From Rhizobiaceae bacterium (lineage in GTDB: Bacteria > Pseudomonadota > Alphaproteobacteria > Rhizobiales > Rhizobiaceae), in the NCBI GenBank assembly GCA_019635795.1, contig JAHBYV010000022.1, positions 1 through 44,236 on the forward strand: a DNA stretch of 44,236 nt. The letters are read 5' to 3'. Below, piece after piece: positions 18,286 through 28,075 of this stretch. The notes below the pieces were generated by a model. It was not told the origin of the DNA and did not search any database. It was given only the letters and a program-made list of their open reading frames with translations. The number at the start of each line of letters is the position of its first letter. Positions within the stretch are counted from its first letter, which is position 1. The position numbers were made by a program, and so were the translations under genes.

Positions 18286-18633
18286 TTAATCCTCCAGCAG
18301 AGGGAATTGATGGTTGCCAGCGGAATTTAGCGTGAGAGGCTCGACCCCGCGAACCGCTGCCAGATCCAGCTTTCCGTAAAGGTGCGGGAACAGATCGCCA
18401 CCGCGTGATGGCTCGAATCTAAGTCTGTCCCCCAATGCCTGCGCGTCCACGGCCACCAGCAAGAGATCGGCTTGCCCGGCAAAGTGCTTTGCGGCGGTTT
18501 CGGCGACCTGAGCGCGCGTCGAAAAATGAATGTAGCCGTCGGCCAGGTCTACTGCGCTGCCCTCGAAAACTCCGGCCTGTTCCGCCTTGAGCCAAACGTC
18601 TCGTGGAACGATTTTGTATATGGTCGTGTTCAT
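18286..18633 (-). CDS. DUF952 family protein
   Basis: This is a 115-residue soluble protein of the DUF952 family. It starts MNTTIYKIVPRDVW and has the family stretch DGYIHFSTRAQVAETAAKHFAG followed by LRFEPSRGGDLFPHLYGKL. The fold resembles small ADP-ribosyl-type domains, but no activity is established. The start at 18633 gives the family's usual N-terminus; the frame is open 12 codons further. It is the first gene of an operon with pyrD, as often seen in Rhizobiales. Confidence 0.85.
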   Translation of the reverse strand: MNTTIYKIVPRDVWLKAEQAGVFEGSAVDLADGYIHFSTRAQVAETAAKHFAGQADLLLVAVDAQALGDRLRFEPSRGGDLFPHLYGKLDLAAVRGVEPLTLNSAGNHQFPLLED

Positions 18634-18731
18634 ATGGGCCGTATAGGCGCATTGAGTGTCCGGCGGCAACGGGGCATCGTAATTTCAGCATAAAGTGCGG
18701 ACAAAATGCCATGAGCACGAAGGGAGACGGT

Positions 18732-19157
18732 ATGCGGTTCATTCTGACATCAATGTTTGTCATCGGATTCGCGGGGCTTGGAGTGGCTCAGGATGCGGAA
18801 CGCTACACGCTTGAGCGAGACGGAGACAATTTCGTTCGCCTCGATAAACGTACCGGTGCCATTTCGACCTGCACGCAGCAATCCGGACAGTTGGTCTGCC
18901 GGCTGGCAGCCGATGACCGTCTGGCACTTGAAGACGAGATGGATCGCCTCCGGGAGCAACTGACAGATCTGGAGCGGCGTATCGTGGCGCTGGAAAAAGG
19001 GCAGCCCGCGAAGGACCTTCCATCCGACGAAGAGTTCGATCGGACAATGTCTTATATGCAGCGGTTCTTCCGCGGCTTTCTCGACATAGTCAAAGAGTTT
19101 GATCGTGACTTGCGTGGCGGAGAAGAACAGGTTGAGCCCGCTCCCAATAAGACGTGA
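18732..19157 (+). CDS. exported coiled-coil protein of unknown function
   Basis: This 141-residue protein has a signal peptide, MRFILTSMFVIGFAGLGVAQ, with likely cleavage after VAQ. A short beta-rich stretch with two cysteines (ISTCTQQSGQLVCRL) is followed by a coiled coil (about residues 60-95, DRLALEDEMDRLREQLTDLERRIVALEKG). The C-terminus is acidic. The ATG at 18732 has GGGAG 5-6 bases upstream. It is divergent from the DUF952-pyrD operon. I do not recognise a named family; a periplasmic trimeric or dimeric protein is likely. Confidence 0.75.
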   Translation: MRFILTSMFVIGFAGLGVAQDAERYTLERDGDNFVRLDKRTGAISTCTQQSGQLVCRLAADDRLALEDEMDRLREQLTDLERRIVALEKGQPAKDLPSDEEFDRTMSYMQRFFRGFLDIVKEFDRDLRGGEEQVEPAPNKT

Positions 19158-19255
19158 TTCCTGCTGGTTTCTATGGTTTGCCCTTGATTAGCAGGCGAAT
19201 TGCCGCGTAACGTGACTTCAAAGCCACCCGGCAAGAGAATCGGGGGAGGAGACGC

Positions 19256-19903
19256 TTGCCATCGGGTTATAAGATTGTCATCGCGGACGATCATCCTTTG
19301 TTTCGTGGGGCGCTTAAACAAGCGCTGGCGGGCATAGATAATATTTCGACCGTGCTTGAGGCGGGCGATTTCGAGAGCGTCAAGAATCTCGCGACGTCAA
19401 CGGATGATATCGACCTGATATTGCTTGATCTTTCCATGCCGGGGGCGAGCGGCTTGTCCGCATTGATTTCCCTGCGTGGCATTCATCCAGATGTGCCGAT
19501 GGTAATCGTTTCTGCGCATGATGATGTTCCGACCATTCGCCGCGCGCTGGAACTCGGAGCTTCCGGTTTCATTTCAAAATCAGCATCGATGGATGAAATC
19601 AGAAGCGCGGTTGTAACCGTTCTGGCTGGCGGAGTTGCGACGCCGAATGGTGTCGATCTCGGCGTTGAGGCTGACCCGGAGATTTCGTCGATAATCAAAC
19701 GTCTGCAATCGTTGACTCCCCAGCAAACCCGCGTGTTGGGTATGTTGGCAGAAGGACTCCTGAACAAGCAGGTGGCTTACGAGCTCGGCGTTTCGGAAGC
19801 CACCATAAAGGCCCACGTGTCTGCGATACTGCAAAAGCTCGATGTTGATAGCCGAACGCAAGCCGTTATCGTTCTGTCCAAAATAGGGCACGAGGCGCGT
19901 TAA
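19256..19903 (+). CDS. LuxR-type response regulator
   Basis: This is a 215-residue NarL/FixJ-type regulator. The receiver domain (residues 5-120) has the acidic pair DDH at 11-13, the phospho-acceptor Asp58 in LILLDLSMPG and the conserved K in FISKSASMDE. The LuxR helix-turn-helix (about 148-205) reads LTPQQTRVLGMLAEGLLNKQVAYELGVSEATIKAHVS. The start is TTG at 19256, supported by a strong GGGGGAGGAG ribosome site 4-5 bases upstream. It faces the hybrid kinase gene tail to tail with 1 base between stops, so that kinase is the likely partner. It resembles the AgmR/ErbR type of regulator. Confidence 0.9.
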   Translation: MPSGYKIVIADDHPLFRGALKQALAGIDNISTVLEAGDFESVKNLATSTDDIDLILLDLSMPGASGLSALISLRGIHPDVPMVIVSAHDDVPTIRRALELGASGFISKSASMDEIRSAVVTVLAGGVATPNGVDLGVEADPEISSIIKRLQSLTPQQTRVLGMLAEGLLNKQVAYELGVSEATIKAHVSAILQKLDVDSRTQAVIVLSKIGHEAR

Positions 19904-19904
19904 G

Positions 19905-22900
19905 CTACTCAGCCGCTTCGGTGCTCTGCCGCAGCCGTGTCATCATATTGCGAAGGACCGCGGGCTTGACCGGCTTGTTTATGACCGGAACATCGATTGC
20001 ATCCGCGGCCCGGCGCAATTCACTGGTGCGATCCGCCGTAACAAGAACAGCGGGAACGTGACCCCACGCGCGACGCAACGCATTGATGGCCTCAAGTCCG
20101 GTTTCCGTATCCAGATGAAAATCCGCCAGAAGCAAATCCGGCGCAGGGCCTTCAAGAGCCTCATCGCTGTCTGCGGCAGTGCGCACAACGCATCCCCAGC
20201 CTTCAAGCAGGGAACGCATACTGTCGAGAATGCGGTGGTCATTGTCGATACACAGAACACGTAGACCTGACAGCGTTTTTCCGCCGGGATAGGCGATCGT
20301 AGTTGATGTGGGCACTATGGTGGCGGGTTCCACCGTCACGGGAAGGAGTACTGAAAAGCAGGTCCCCTTGCCCTTCTCCGAATGGATACGCAGTTCCACC
20401 TGAAGAACCCGGGCAATGCGGTCAACGATGGAAAGGCCAAGCCCAAGCCCCGGCGCTTCGCGCTTGCCCTCTTCAAGCCGGGTGAACTCACTGAAAACCG
20501 TAGACATCTTCTCAGCATCGATACCGATGCCAGTATCGAATACCTGTATTTCGGCCAGATCGCCGCGTCGGCGCACACCGACAAGTATACGCCCCGACCG
20601 GGTATATTTTATTGCGTTGGAAACGAGATTTTGAATAACGCGCCGCAGAAGATTCCTGTCGCTGGTGACGCGCAGACTTGAGGGGACAAGGGTTAACTCC
20701 AGCCCTTTTTCCAGAGCCAGAGGCTGAAAATCGGTCCCAATCTGCCGCAATAAGGAACCAAGCTCGAACACGGAATTGGATGGGGTCATTGCTCCAGCGT
20801 CGAGCCGCGAAATATCCAGCACCGCTCCTAGGATTGTTTCCACGGACTCCAGAGACGATTCTATATTGAAGGCTGCATCAGAGATCGAACCGTCACTAGT
20901 TCGCTCAATCAAGGAGGCGCAGTAAAGCCGGGCCGCGTTCAATGGCTGCAAAATGTCGTGGCCAGCGGCCGCAAGAAATCGTGTTTTGCTCTGGTTCGCT
21001 TCATCCGCAAGCATTTGGGCTTGCTCCAGCTCGCGGTTGACCCGCAACAGTTCTGACGTCCTGTCGCGGACACGCAATTCCAGCGATTCATTCGCACGCT
21101 TCAGCGCATGATCCGCTGCAACATGCGCGGTGATATCCGCATATGTCGCAACGACGCCGCCGTCTGGCATAGGATTTGACCTGATTTCGATGATCCGTTG
21201 TGACCGTGAAAGCTCCATCTGCCAGGGGCCTTCCGAGGCAGCGATGCGCTTGAGGGCACAGGCGCGGACGGCTGGAGAAATTTCTCCCTTCTCGACCAAC
21301 GACCGCAAGATCAGGTCCAGTGAAACGCCGACCTGTCCCAATTCGTCGGGCAGATTGAACAAGGCCCGATACTGGCGGTTCCAGCAAGTCAGGCGCAAAT
21401 CACTGTCAAAGACCGTAATTCCCTGCTCCATTTGGTCCAGGGCGATTTGCAGCAAATCGCGATTCTGCTGCAAGGCTTCGGTGGCATCATCAAGCAGGCG
21501 ATAAGCGTCTCTCGCCGAGGCATCGTTTCTCTTCAACAGCAAGGAAAGTATCAGTCGGGACGACGAAGACCCGACGGCACTCGCGAGTAGCTGCTCGGAG
21601 AACCGGATAATGTCGGTGCCAGCCGGTTCATTGCCTGTGAGTACGCGGCCATAAGCGTTCTGAAAGCTTTGGAAAGAGCGCTCGGTGCGTTCGACGCCCA
21701 GATAGCGACCGATCGTGTCCTTCAATTGGTTCACCGTGACACCGGTTCGAAACCGTCGAAGGCTTGGTGCAGGCGTCGCATCCCGCTTGACGAATATTGA
21801 GGACTGGATGCGCTCCAGAGGCTTTGCGGCGCGCGACAACGACCCCAGGATGTAGAGTATCAGATTGACCGAAAGGCTCCAGAGAACGCCGTGGTTCAGC
21901 GGTTCGGCCACTGTGCCAAACAACGCCTGTGGTTTGAGAGCGGCAATCCCCATAGGCCCGTTTACGACGATCGAAGCGTTTGGATCGGCCAGGGTCGGGA
22001 GCAGGAGCGTATACCCCCAAACCAGAATTCCGGCTGCCATGCCGAGAGTTGCGCCTCGGCTGTTTGCGCCGCGCCAGATCAGGCCGCCCACAAATGCTGG
22101 TGCGAATTGGGCAATGGCCGCGAACGACATGAGGCCAATCGCTGAAAGCCGGGAACTGCCTGTGCTCTCGCGATAATAGAGAAAAGCGGCAAAGAGAATT
22201 ATAAAGATTGCTGCGCGGCGAATGTTCAGGATGACCGCAGACCAATCTTCGTTTTGCCTTGGACTGGAGGTGAGGAGCCGCCTCATGAAAATCGGGATCA
22301 CAAGGTCATTGGAGATCATGATTGACAGCGCGACGCTTTCCACAATGACCATTGCGGTTGCTGCCGAAAGGCCGCCGATAAACGCTATCATAGCAAGTGT
22401 GTCCTGACCTTGAAGCAGGGTCAGGGAAAGAACGTAGAGGTCGCCGCTGGTCTGGTCCCCGACTGTTACGAGACCCGCAAGCGCGATTGGCAAGACGAAG
22501 AGGTTGATTGCGATCAGATATAAGGGGAACAGCCAGGTCGCTGTTTTGATCTCTGACAGGCTGCGGTTTTCGACGATTGTCACGTAGAACTGTCGCGGCA
22601 ATAGAATGATTGCGAAGCCGCTCAAGGCAGTCATGACGAGCCATGTGCCAAGAGAGGTCCGGTACTCAAGCGCTTCATTGGCCGCAGGCGATGAGCGAAC
22701 AGCCTCCATAAGACCCGAAGGCGAGCCGAACAGAAAAAAGAATGTGAAGAGGCCAACCACCAGAAAAGCAAACAGCTTCACAATGGATTCAACAGCAACG
22801 GCCAGCACGAGCCCGTCCTGATGTTCAGTAGCATCTGCGTGCCGGGTGCCGAAAAGAATCGCGAATATGGCGAGCAAAATCGCGACACCCAGCGAGATGT

Positions 22901-23441
22901 CACTGACGAAAGGGTCGAACGACGGTGGTGCGCCAGTATAGTATTCGACCATGAGGCTCACAGAGCCTGAGATAGCCTTCAGCTGCAGGGCGATATATGG
23001 CACTGCTCCGATAGTCGCGATGACCGTGGCAATTGCTGCGACTGAAAAGCTCTTGCCATATCTCGCCCCAAGAAAATCAGCGATCGAGGTGATCTTTTCA
23101 CCCTTTGCAAGTCGCGCAACGTGACTGAGCAAGGGGTATCCGAACAGAAAAACAACGATCGGCCCGATGTAGATCGCCAGAAACTCAATGTTGCGTTCTG
23201 ACGCCAGTCCGACTGAACCGAAGAAGGTCCATGAGGTGCAATAGATGGCCAGGCTGAGAGCGTAGATGTACGGCCTCGGTGAACCGGGTCCTTCACGCGC
23301 GGCGCGGCGGTCGCCGATGCTTGCAACAGCAAACAAGAGCGAAACATAGGCTATGGCCGTCAATACGACGAGCAGGCCGAGCACTTGAAGAAATCCTCCC
23401 GATGTCGCGTCAGGCAAGCATACTGCCGCAGCCTTGTCCAC
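19905..23441 (-). CDS. hybrid sensor histidine kinase with sodium/solute-symporter sensor domain
   Basis: This is a 1178-residue membrane sensor. Residues about 15-540 form a sodium:solute symporter (SSS/PutP) domain with 12-13 helices, including SIADFLGARYGKS and FAAIAQFAPAFVGGLIWR. It is followed by a linker, a PAS domain (about 645-760), a coiled coil, HisKA with FLAAAGHDILQPLNAARLY (His near 829), an HATPase domain (NLVSNAIKYTRSG, GLGLGLSIVDRIA) and a C-terminal receiver with its Asp in LLLADFHLD (near 1107). This layout is that of the NahK/ErcS'/CbrA-like kinases. The receiver suggests a phosphorelay. The start is GTG with a weak ribosome site. It probably signals to the LuxR-type regulator at 19256. 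The ligand is unknown. Confidence 0.93.
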   Translation of the reverse strand: MDKAAAVCLPDATSGGFLQVLGLLVVLTAIAYVSLLFAVASIGDRRAAREGPGSPRPYIYALSLAIYCTSWTFFGSVGLASERNIEFLAIYIGPIVVFLFGYPLLSHVARLAKGEKITSIADFLGARYGKSFSVAAIATVIATIGAVPYIALQLKAISGSVSLMVEYYTGAPPSFDPFVSDISLGVAILLAIFAILFGTRHADATEHQDGLVLAVAVESIVKLFAFLVVGLFTFFFLFGSPSGLMEAVRSSPAANEALEYRTSLGTWLVMTALSGFAIILLPRQFYVTIVENRSLSEIKTATWLFPLYLIAINLFVLPIALAGLVTVGDQTSGDLYVLSLTLLQGQDTLAMIAFIGGLSAATAMVIVESVALSIMISNDLVIPIFMRRLLTSSPRQNEDWSAVILNIRRAAIFIILFAAFLYYRESTGSSRLSAIGLMSFAAIAQFAPAFVGGLIWRGANSRGATLGMAAGILVWGYTLLLPTLADPNASIVVNGPMGIAALKPQALFGTVAEPLNHGVLWSLSVNLILYILGSLSRAAKPLERIQSSIFVKRDATPAPSLRRFRTGVTVNQLKDTIGRYLGVERTERSFQSFQNAYGRVLTGNEPAGTDIIRFSEQLLASAVGSSSSRLILSLLLKRNDASARDAYRLLDDATEALQQNRDLLQIALDQMEQGITVFDSDLRLTCWNRQYRALFNLPDELGQVGVSLDLILRSLVEKGEISPAVRACALKRIAASEGPWQMELSRSQRIIEIRSNPMPDGGVVATYADITAHVAADHALKRANESLELRVRDRTSELLRVNRELEQAQMLADEANQSKTRFLAAAGHDILQPLNAARLYCASLIERTSDGSISDAAFNIESSLESVETILGAVLDISRLDAGAMTPSNSVFELGSLLRQIGTDFQPLALEKGLELTLVPSSLRVTSDRNLLRRVIQNLVSNAIKYTRSGRILVGVRRRGDLAEIQVFDTGIGIDAEKMSTVFSEFTRLEEGKREAPGLGLGLSIVDRIARVLQVELRIHSEKGKGTCFSVLLPVTVEPATIVPTSTTIAYPGGKTLSGLRVLCIDNDHRILDSMRSLLEGWGCVVRTAADSDEALEGPAPDLLLADFHLDTETGLEAINALRRAWGHVPAVLVTADRTSELRRAADAIDVPVINKPVKPAVLRNMMTRLRQSTEAAE

Positions 23442-23617
23442 GCCGGTAGCGTATCCGGGCTACAACGGTGCGCCCGAAATTTGAATATGGGCGACATTCC
23501 CGGCTTTTGCTGCTTATTGTTTTTGCTATCGTGAGTTGAAATAGAGCTGCGCGATGGTCTTTTCGGGGTGGTCCCGGCTTGTCATGGTGGCGCTCAATCA
23601 CCAGTCGGAGGGTGAAG

Positions 23618-24058
23618 ATGCTAAAGGAATTTCAAGAGTTTATCTCGCGCGGAAATGTGATGGACCTCGCGGTAGGTGTCATCATTGGTGCTGCGTTCAG
23701 CAAGATCGTTGATTCGGTGGTCAACGATCTGATCATGCCAATTGTGGGGCTTGCAGGTGAGCGCGACTTCTCAAATTATTTCCTTCCTTTGTCCTCCAAT
23801 GTAACTGCCACGTCTCTGGCTGCCGCTCGCGAGCAAGGCCCGGTTATCGCATATGGAAGTTTTGCTACTGTAATGTTGAATTTCCTGATCCTGGCCTGGA
23901 TCGTGTTCCTGATGGTCAAAGGAGTCAATTCTGTGCGTCGCAGGCTGGAGAAAGAAAAGCCGGCAGCAGCGCCAGCTGAATCGCCGGAAGACGTCAAGCT
24001 ATTGACTGAAATTCGCGATCTTCTGGCGACTGGCGCCAAAGCCTCGAAGGCAAAATAA
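23618..24058 (+). CDS. mscL: large-conductance mechanosensitive channel
   Basis: This 146-residue protein is MscL, which opens under membrane tension to release solutes on hypo-osmotic shock. The N-terminal [31 protein letters not shown] is the S1 helix and pore-lining TM1. TM2 is [21 protein letters not shown] charged C-terminal helix follows ([14 protein letters not shown]). The ATG at 23618 is preferred over the longer frame because GGAGGG stands 6 bases ahead. It is divergent from the hybrid kinase and ends in a clear terminator. Confidence 0.96.
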   Translation: MLKEFQEFISRGNVMDLAVGVIIGAAFSKIVDSVVNDLIMPIVGLAGERDFSNYFLPLSSNVTATSLAAAREQGPVIAYGSFATVMLNFLILAWIVFLMVKGVNSVRRRLEKEKPAAAPAESPEDVKLLTEIRDLLATGAKASKAK

Positions 24059-24078
24059 GTACTCTGGATCAAGATAAT

Positions 24079-24117
24079 GGTCCCGGTGGTTTCCATCGGG
24101 GCCTTTTCTTTTTTTCT
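24079..24117 (+). terminator. rho-independent terminator of mscL
   Basis: An 11-bp stem with two G-T pairs, with arms at 24079-24089 and 24093-24103, is followed by TTTTCTTTTTTT. It lies 20 bases after the mscL stop on the same strand. Confidence 0.9.
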
Positions 24118-24164
24118 CTGTTCAGTTTAATTAGGACAGTAGTTCTTACCTAACGGATTTGGAA

Positions 24165-25331
24165 ATGGACTTGCTTGACGCGATAAGACCGGAAGCAAGG
24201 CAGGCGCCGATCAGCGGCATTGTCGCTGTAATGACGCACGGGTGGGGGCGCCCGGGATTGATCCCGCTTTGGGTTGGGGAGGGCGATGCGCCGACTCCCG
24301 AATTCATCACTCGACCAGCAATGGAATCGCTGTCAAAGGGCGAAACCTTTTACACCAAGCAGCGCGGTATCCCTGAATTGCGCGAGGCACTGGCCGCGTA
24401 CCATTCGCGGCACTTCGGGCGCACTTTCGAAGACACACGGTTTCTGGTGACTGGCGGCGGCATGCAAGCGATTGTGCTGGCCTTGCAAGCAACTGTCGGT
24501 GCAGGTGATGAGGTGATCTATCTTGTGCCTGCCTGGCCGAACATATCTGCGGCCACGGAAATTTCAGGGGCGAAGGCCATCCCGGTTCGGCTGGATTTCA
24601 ATAGCAATGGCTGGACTTTTGACCCGAAGCGCATTGAAGACGCGATAACGCCGCGCACAAAGGCGCTGTTTATCAATACACCTTCAAATCCCACTGGCTG
24701 GACCGCTGACATCGATACTTTAAAGGCAATTCTGGATATTGCCCGCAAGCATGGCCTTTGGATTATTGCTGACGAGACTTACACGCAGTTCCATTTCAGT
24801 GGCGGGCGCGCACCGTCATTCCTTGATGTGATGGCAGACGATGATCGTGTGATCTTCGTCAACACCTTTTCCAAGAATTGGTCCATGACGGGTTGGCGCA
24901 TGGGGTGGGTGCAGGTTCACCCCTCGTTGCAGCAAGTGTTCGAAAACCTCATTCAATATTCCACGTCGGGCGTTGCAACGTTCATGCAAAGAGGCGGCGT
25001 GGCCGCGCTCAATGAGGGCGATAGCTATGTCGCGTCTCAGGTGGAACGCGCGCGCAAGGCGCGTGACATTGTGACGTCGATTATAGGTGCGACTGGCAGG
25101 GCGCGCCTCGTTGCACCGACTGGAGCTTTCTATCTGTTCTTTGGTATCGAAGGCGTGCAAGATTCCGGTGCTGCGGCATTTGAGATCGTTGACCGCGCGA
25201 ATGTTGGATTGGCGCCAGGAACTGCTTTTGGTTCTGGCGGGGAGGCTTTTTTCCGGCTGTGCTTCAATCGTCGGTTGGAAGAAGTGGAGGAGGGGGCCAG
25301 AAGGATCGCAAGTTGGATTTCAGCGCTGTGA
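24165..25331 (+). CDS. pyridoxal-phosphate-dependent aminotransferase, class I/II
   Basis: This 388-residue fold-type I aminotransferase of the AAT superfamily has the nucleotide-like PLP motif TGGGMQAI (about 97-104), NTPSNPTGW (171-179), the PLP aspartate in IADETYTQFHF (Asp203) and the Schiff-base lysine in FVNTFSKNWSMTGWRMGW (Lys237). It is similar to the general aspartate/alanine-type enzymes of Rhizobiales; the true substrate is unknown. An upstream TTG two codons earlier is in frame, but the ATG at 24165 is more plausible. It lies 115 bases upstream of ilvE on the same strand, so both may act on branched-chain or related amino acids. Confidence 0.88.
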   Translation: MDLLDAIRPEARQAPISGIVAVMTHGWGRPGLIPLWVGEGDAPTPEFITRPAMESLSKGETFYTKQRGIPELREALAAYHSRHFGRTFEDTRFLVTGGGMQAIVLALQATVGAGDEVIYLVPAWPNISAATEISGAKAIPVRLDFNSNGWTFDPKRIEDAITPRTKALFINTPSNPTGWTADIDTLKAILDIARKHGLWIIADETYTQFHFSGGRAPSFLDVMADDDRVIFVNTFSKNWSMTGWRMGWVQVHPSLQQVFENLIQYSTSGVATFMQRGGVAALNEGDSYVASQVERARKARDIVTSIIGATGRARLVAPTGAFYLFFGIEGVQDSGAAAFEIVDRANVGLAPGTAFGSGGEAFFRLCFNRRLEEVEEGARRIASWISAL

Positions 25332-25446
25332 CATTGGAACGCGCAAATGCGCGCTTGCAATGAATTAGCGTTTGCTCCAACACCGTCCGGCCCTTTTTAA
25401 TTTTGTCGGCCTGCGCCGCCAAGGCGGGCCGTTGAGAGGTCATATT

Positions 25447-26526
25447 ATGAGTAAGTATAGCTTCACCAGGATCGCACACCCATCGCCTAAAACAGCGGAG
25501 GAGAGGGCCACCCTTATGGCGAACCCCGGCTTCGGCAAGGTGTTCAGCGATCATATGGTGACAATCAAGTGGACAACAGAAAAGGGCTGGCATGACGCGG
25601 AAGTTCGTCCGCGCGAACCTTTTCAGATCGATCCGGCTGCGTCGGTCTTGCACTACGCGCAAGAAATCTTTGAAGGCATGAAGGCTTATCGCATGGCGGA
25701 CGGCTCGATTGGCTCGTTCCGCCCAGAGGAGAATGCACGTCGCTTCAACGAATCAGCAGCGCGTATGGCTATGCCCGAAATCCCGCAAGATATGTTCATG
25801 GAAGCCATTGAGGCGCTCGTTCATACCGATGCCGACTGGATTCCTGAGGGCGATGGCAGCTTCTACCTGCGTCCGTTCATGTTCGCCAGCGAAGCATTTC
25901 TCGGCGTGCGACCAGCTAATGAATATATTTTCTGCGTCATTGGCTCGACGGTAGGTGCCTATTTCAAAGGCGGTTACAAGACTGTTTCAGTCTGGATTTC
26001 GCAGGACTACACACGAGCAGCGCCCGGGGGAACCGGGGCAGCCAAGTGCGGTGGCAACTATGCAGCAAGCCTGATTGCAACCGCGGAAGCATTCAAGAAC
26101 GGATGCGATCAGGTTGTTTTCCTTGATGCAGTCGAGCGCAAGTGGATCGATGAACTTGGCGGCATGAACGTGTTCTTCGTTATGGACGACAAAACGATCA
26201 TCACGCCTCCTCTGGGCACGATTCTCCCCGGCATCACCCGTGATTCAATCATCCAGATTGCTCGTGAGGCTGGTTATACAGTCAAGGAAACTCCTTATTC
26301 GTTCGACGAATGGAAGGAAGATGCAGAAAGCGGAAAGCTTCGCGAAGCATTTGCTTGCGGAACGGCTGCCGTCATTGCGGGCATCGGGACTGTCAAATAT
26401 CCTGGAGGCACGTTCGCCATTGGCAATAGCGGTGACGGCGAAGTTACCTCAGACCTGCGGTCGCGTTTGACTGGTATTCAGCGCGGAACGCAAAAGGACA
26501 ATCACGGCTGGATGCGCACGCTCTAA
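25447..26526 (+). CDS. ilvE: branched-chain amino acid aminotransferase
   Basis: This is a 359-residue class IV (fold type IV) aminotransferase that makes the last step of Leu, Ile and Val synthesis and the first of their breakdown. The motifs are LHYAQEIFEGMKAYR, NARRFNESAARMAMP, LRPFMFASEAFLGVRPA, the Schiff-base lysine in GGTGAAKCGGNYAASL (Lys200) and ELGGMNVFFV. The length is that of the eukaryote-like BCAT subgroup. The start at 25447 (MSKYSFTRI) follows GAGAGG; the open frame runs 25 codons further upstream without a matching family N-terminus. It is ended by a strong hairpin. Confidence 0.95.
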   Translation: MSKYSFTRIAHPSPKTAEERATLMANPGFGKVFSDHMVTIKWTTEKGWHDAEVRPREPFQIDPAASVLHYAQEIFEGMKAYRMADGSIGSFRPEENARRFNESAARMAMPEIPQDMFMEAIEALVHTDADWIPEGDGSFYLRPFMFASEAFLGVRPANEYIFCVIGSTVGAYFKGGYKTVSVWISQDYTRAAPGGTGAAKCGGNYAASLIATAEAFKNGCDQVVFLDAVERKWIDELGGMNVFFVMDDKTIITPPLGTILPGITRDSIIQIAREAGYTVKETPYSFDEWKEDAESGKLREAFACGTAAVIAGIGTVKYPGGTFAIGNSGDGEVTSDLRSRLTGIQRGTQKDNHGWMRTL

Positions 26527-26548
26527 GCACGAGTTTCGTCACGAAATA

Positions 26549-26581
26549 GAAAAGGCGCGGCAACTCAGGCCGCGCCTTTTT
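26549..26581. terminator. terminator between convergent ilvE and hemA
   Basis: AAAAGGCGCGGC pairs with GCCGCGCCTTTT around a 7-base loop and is flanked by A and T runs. It lies between the ilvE stop (26526) and the hemA stop (26602) and can work in both directions. Confidence 0.92.
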
Positions 26582-26601
26582 CTTGTGCGTTTCCGTATTT
26601 G

Positions 26602-27879
26602 TCAGCCGCCGGCAGCCGGTACGATCAACGGTATAATGCGTTCTGATTTCTCCACAGCGGGACGACCGGAGGTCGCATAGGGTATGCCCAGTGCGTCCCA
26701 GGTTTCCACAAGCGCATCTTTCAATGTGCTGATGAGGTCATCGTTGTGAAAGGGGGTCGGCGTTATGCGCAAACGTTCCGTGCCTCGGGCGACGGTCGGA
26801 TAGTTGATAGGCTGAATGTAGATGTTGTGCTTTCCAAGAAGGCGGTCGCTCGCCATTTTGCAAAGCTCGGGATCTCCCACCAGTACAGGCACAATGTGGG
26901 TCTCGGATGCCATCACAGGTAGGCCGGCATTGCCAAGTATGCGCTTTGTTTGCGCGGCCTGCCGTTGCTGGGCATCGCGTTCCGCCTGAGACGCCTTCAG
27001 ATGGCGTATAGATGCAGTCGCTGCTGCGGCGATTGATGGTGGCAATGCCGTCGTAAAGATAAAACCCGGCGCATAGGAGCGAACGGCGTCCACAACAGAT
27101 TGACGACCCGTAATGTAGCCACCCAGCGTACCGAATGCCTTGGCCAAAGTTCCTTCGATGATATCGATCCGGTCAGCGAGACCTTCCCGCTCCGTAATGC
27201 CGCCACCGCGAGGGCCATACATGCCGACAGCGTGTACTTCGTCAATGTAGGTCATGGCGTTATATTTCTCGGCAAGATCGGCAATCGCTGAGATCGGGGC
27301 GATGTCGCCGTCCATCGAGTAAACGCTCTCAAAAACGATCAACTTTGCCCGTTCGCGTCCGGCGCCTTGAAGGAGGCTTTCAAGATGCGCCAGATCATTG
27401 TGCCGGAAAACCTTCTTTTCCGCACCCGAACGCCTGACGCCTTCAATCATCGACGCATGATTCAATTCATCGGAAAGGATCAGGCAGTTCGGCAAAAGCC
27501 GCGCAATCGTTGAAATAGCCGCTTCGTTAGAGACAAAGCCCGAAGTGAAAACGAGCGCCGCTTCCTTGCCATGCAGATCGGCCAGCTCGTGCTCAAGCTC
27601 AACAAGCGGGTGGTTTGTTCCCGAAATATTTCGTGTTCCACCCGCGCCGGAACCCATCTTGCCCGCAGCATTCTGATGCGCAGCAATCACGTCAGTGTGC
27701 TGACCCATGCCGAGATAATCATTCGAGCACCAGACAGTGATTTCCTTGGCGTCGCCATTGTTGCGCCAGATGGCTTGCGGGAATCGGCCGACAATACGCT
27801 CAAGGTCTGCGAAAATGCGATACCGGCGCTCAGCGTGGAGCTGGTCGATCGCTTCCTCGAAAAACCTCTGATAGTTCAT
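26602..27879 (-). CDS. hemA: 5-aminolevulinate synthase
   Basis: This 425-residue PLP enzyme condenses glycine and succinyl-CoA into 5-aminolevulinate, the first step of haem synthesis by the C4 (Shemin) route of alphaproteobacteria. The motifs are [53 protein letters not shown] (Asp213) and the Schiff-base lysine in [15 protein letters not shown] (Lys247). The N-terminus [15 protein letters not shown] is typical. A perfect FNR-type box stands 89-102 bases upstream of the ATG, which fits oxygen-dependent control known for hemA in this class. Confidence 0.97.
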   Translation of the reverse strand: MNYQRFFEEAIDQLHAERRYRIFADLERIVGRFPQAIWRNNGDAKEITVWCSNDYLGMGQHTDVIAAHQNAAGKMGSGAGGTRNISGTNHPLVELEHELADLHGKEAALVFTSGFVSNEAAISTIARLLPNCLILSDELNHASMIEGVRRSGAEKKVFRHNDLAHLESLLQGAGRERAKLIVFESVYSMDGDIAPISAIADLAEKYNAMTYIDEVHAVGMYGPRGGGITEREGLADRIDIIEGTLAKAFGTLGGYITGRQSVVDAVRSYAPGFIFTTALPPSIAAAATASIRHLKASQAERDAQQRQAAQTKRILGNAGLPVMASETHIVPVLVGDPELCKMASDRLLGKHNIYIQPINYPTVARGTERLRITPTPFHNDDLISTLKDALVETWDALGIPYATSGRPAVEKSERIIPLIVPAAGG

Positions 27880-27967
27880 GAAGGTACTCCAAATTTGCGG
27901 GGCAAAACATAAAGCCCGCAGTCGCTGACGTCTATCCGTATTGAACGGTCATATTGCCACGTCTGCA

Positions 27968-27981
27968 TTGATACAGATCAA
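27968..27981. promoter_or_regulatory. FNR/FixK/FnrL-type box between hemA and galE
   Basis: TTGAT-ACAG-ATCAA is an exact match to the symmetric FNR-family consensus TTGAT-N4-ATCAA. It lies in the divergent hemA-galE region, centred about 95 bases from the hemA ATG and 101 bases from galE. FnrL/FixK control of hemA under low oxygen is established in related bacteria; control here is inferred. Confidence 0.75.
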
Positions 27982-28075
27982 TATTCCGTCGAACCCTGCC
28001 ACCATTTGGATAATTGCAAATAAACGTAATTGCGGTAGTGCTGATTAACTTGAATTTGGCGGAATGCGAGGCTGT

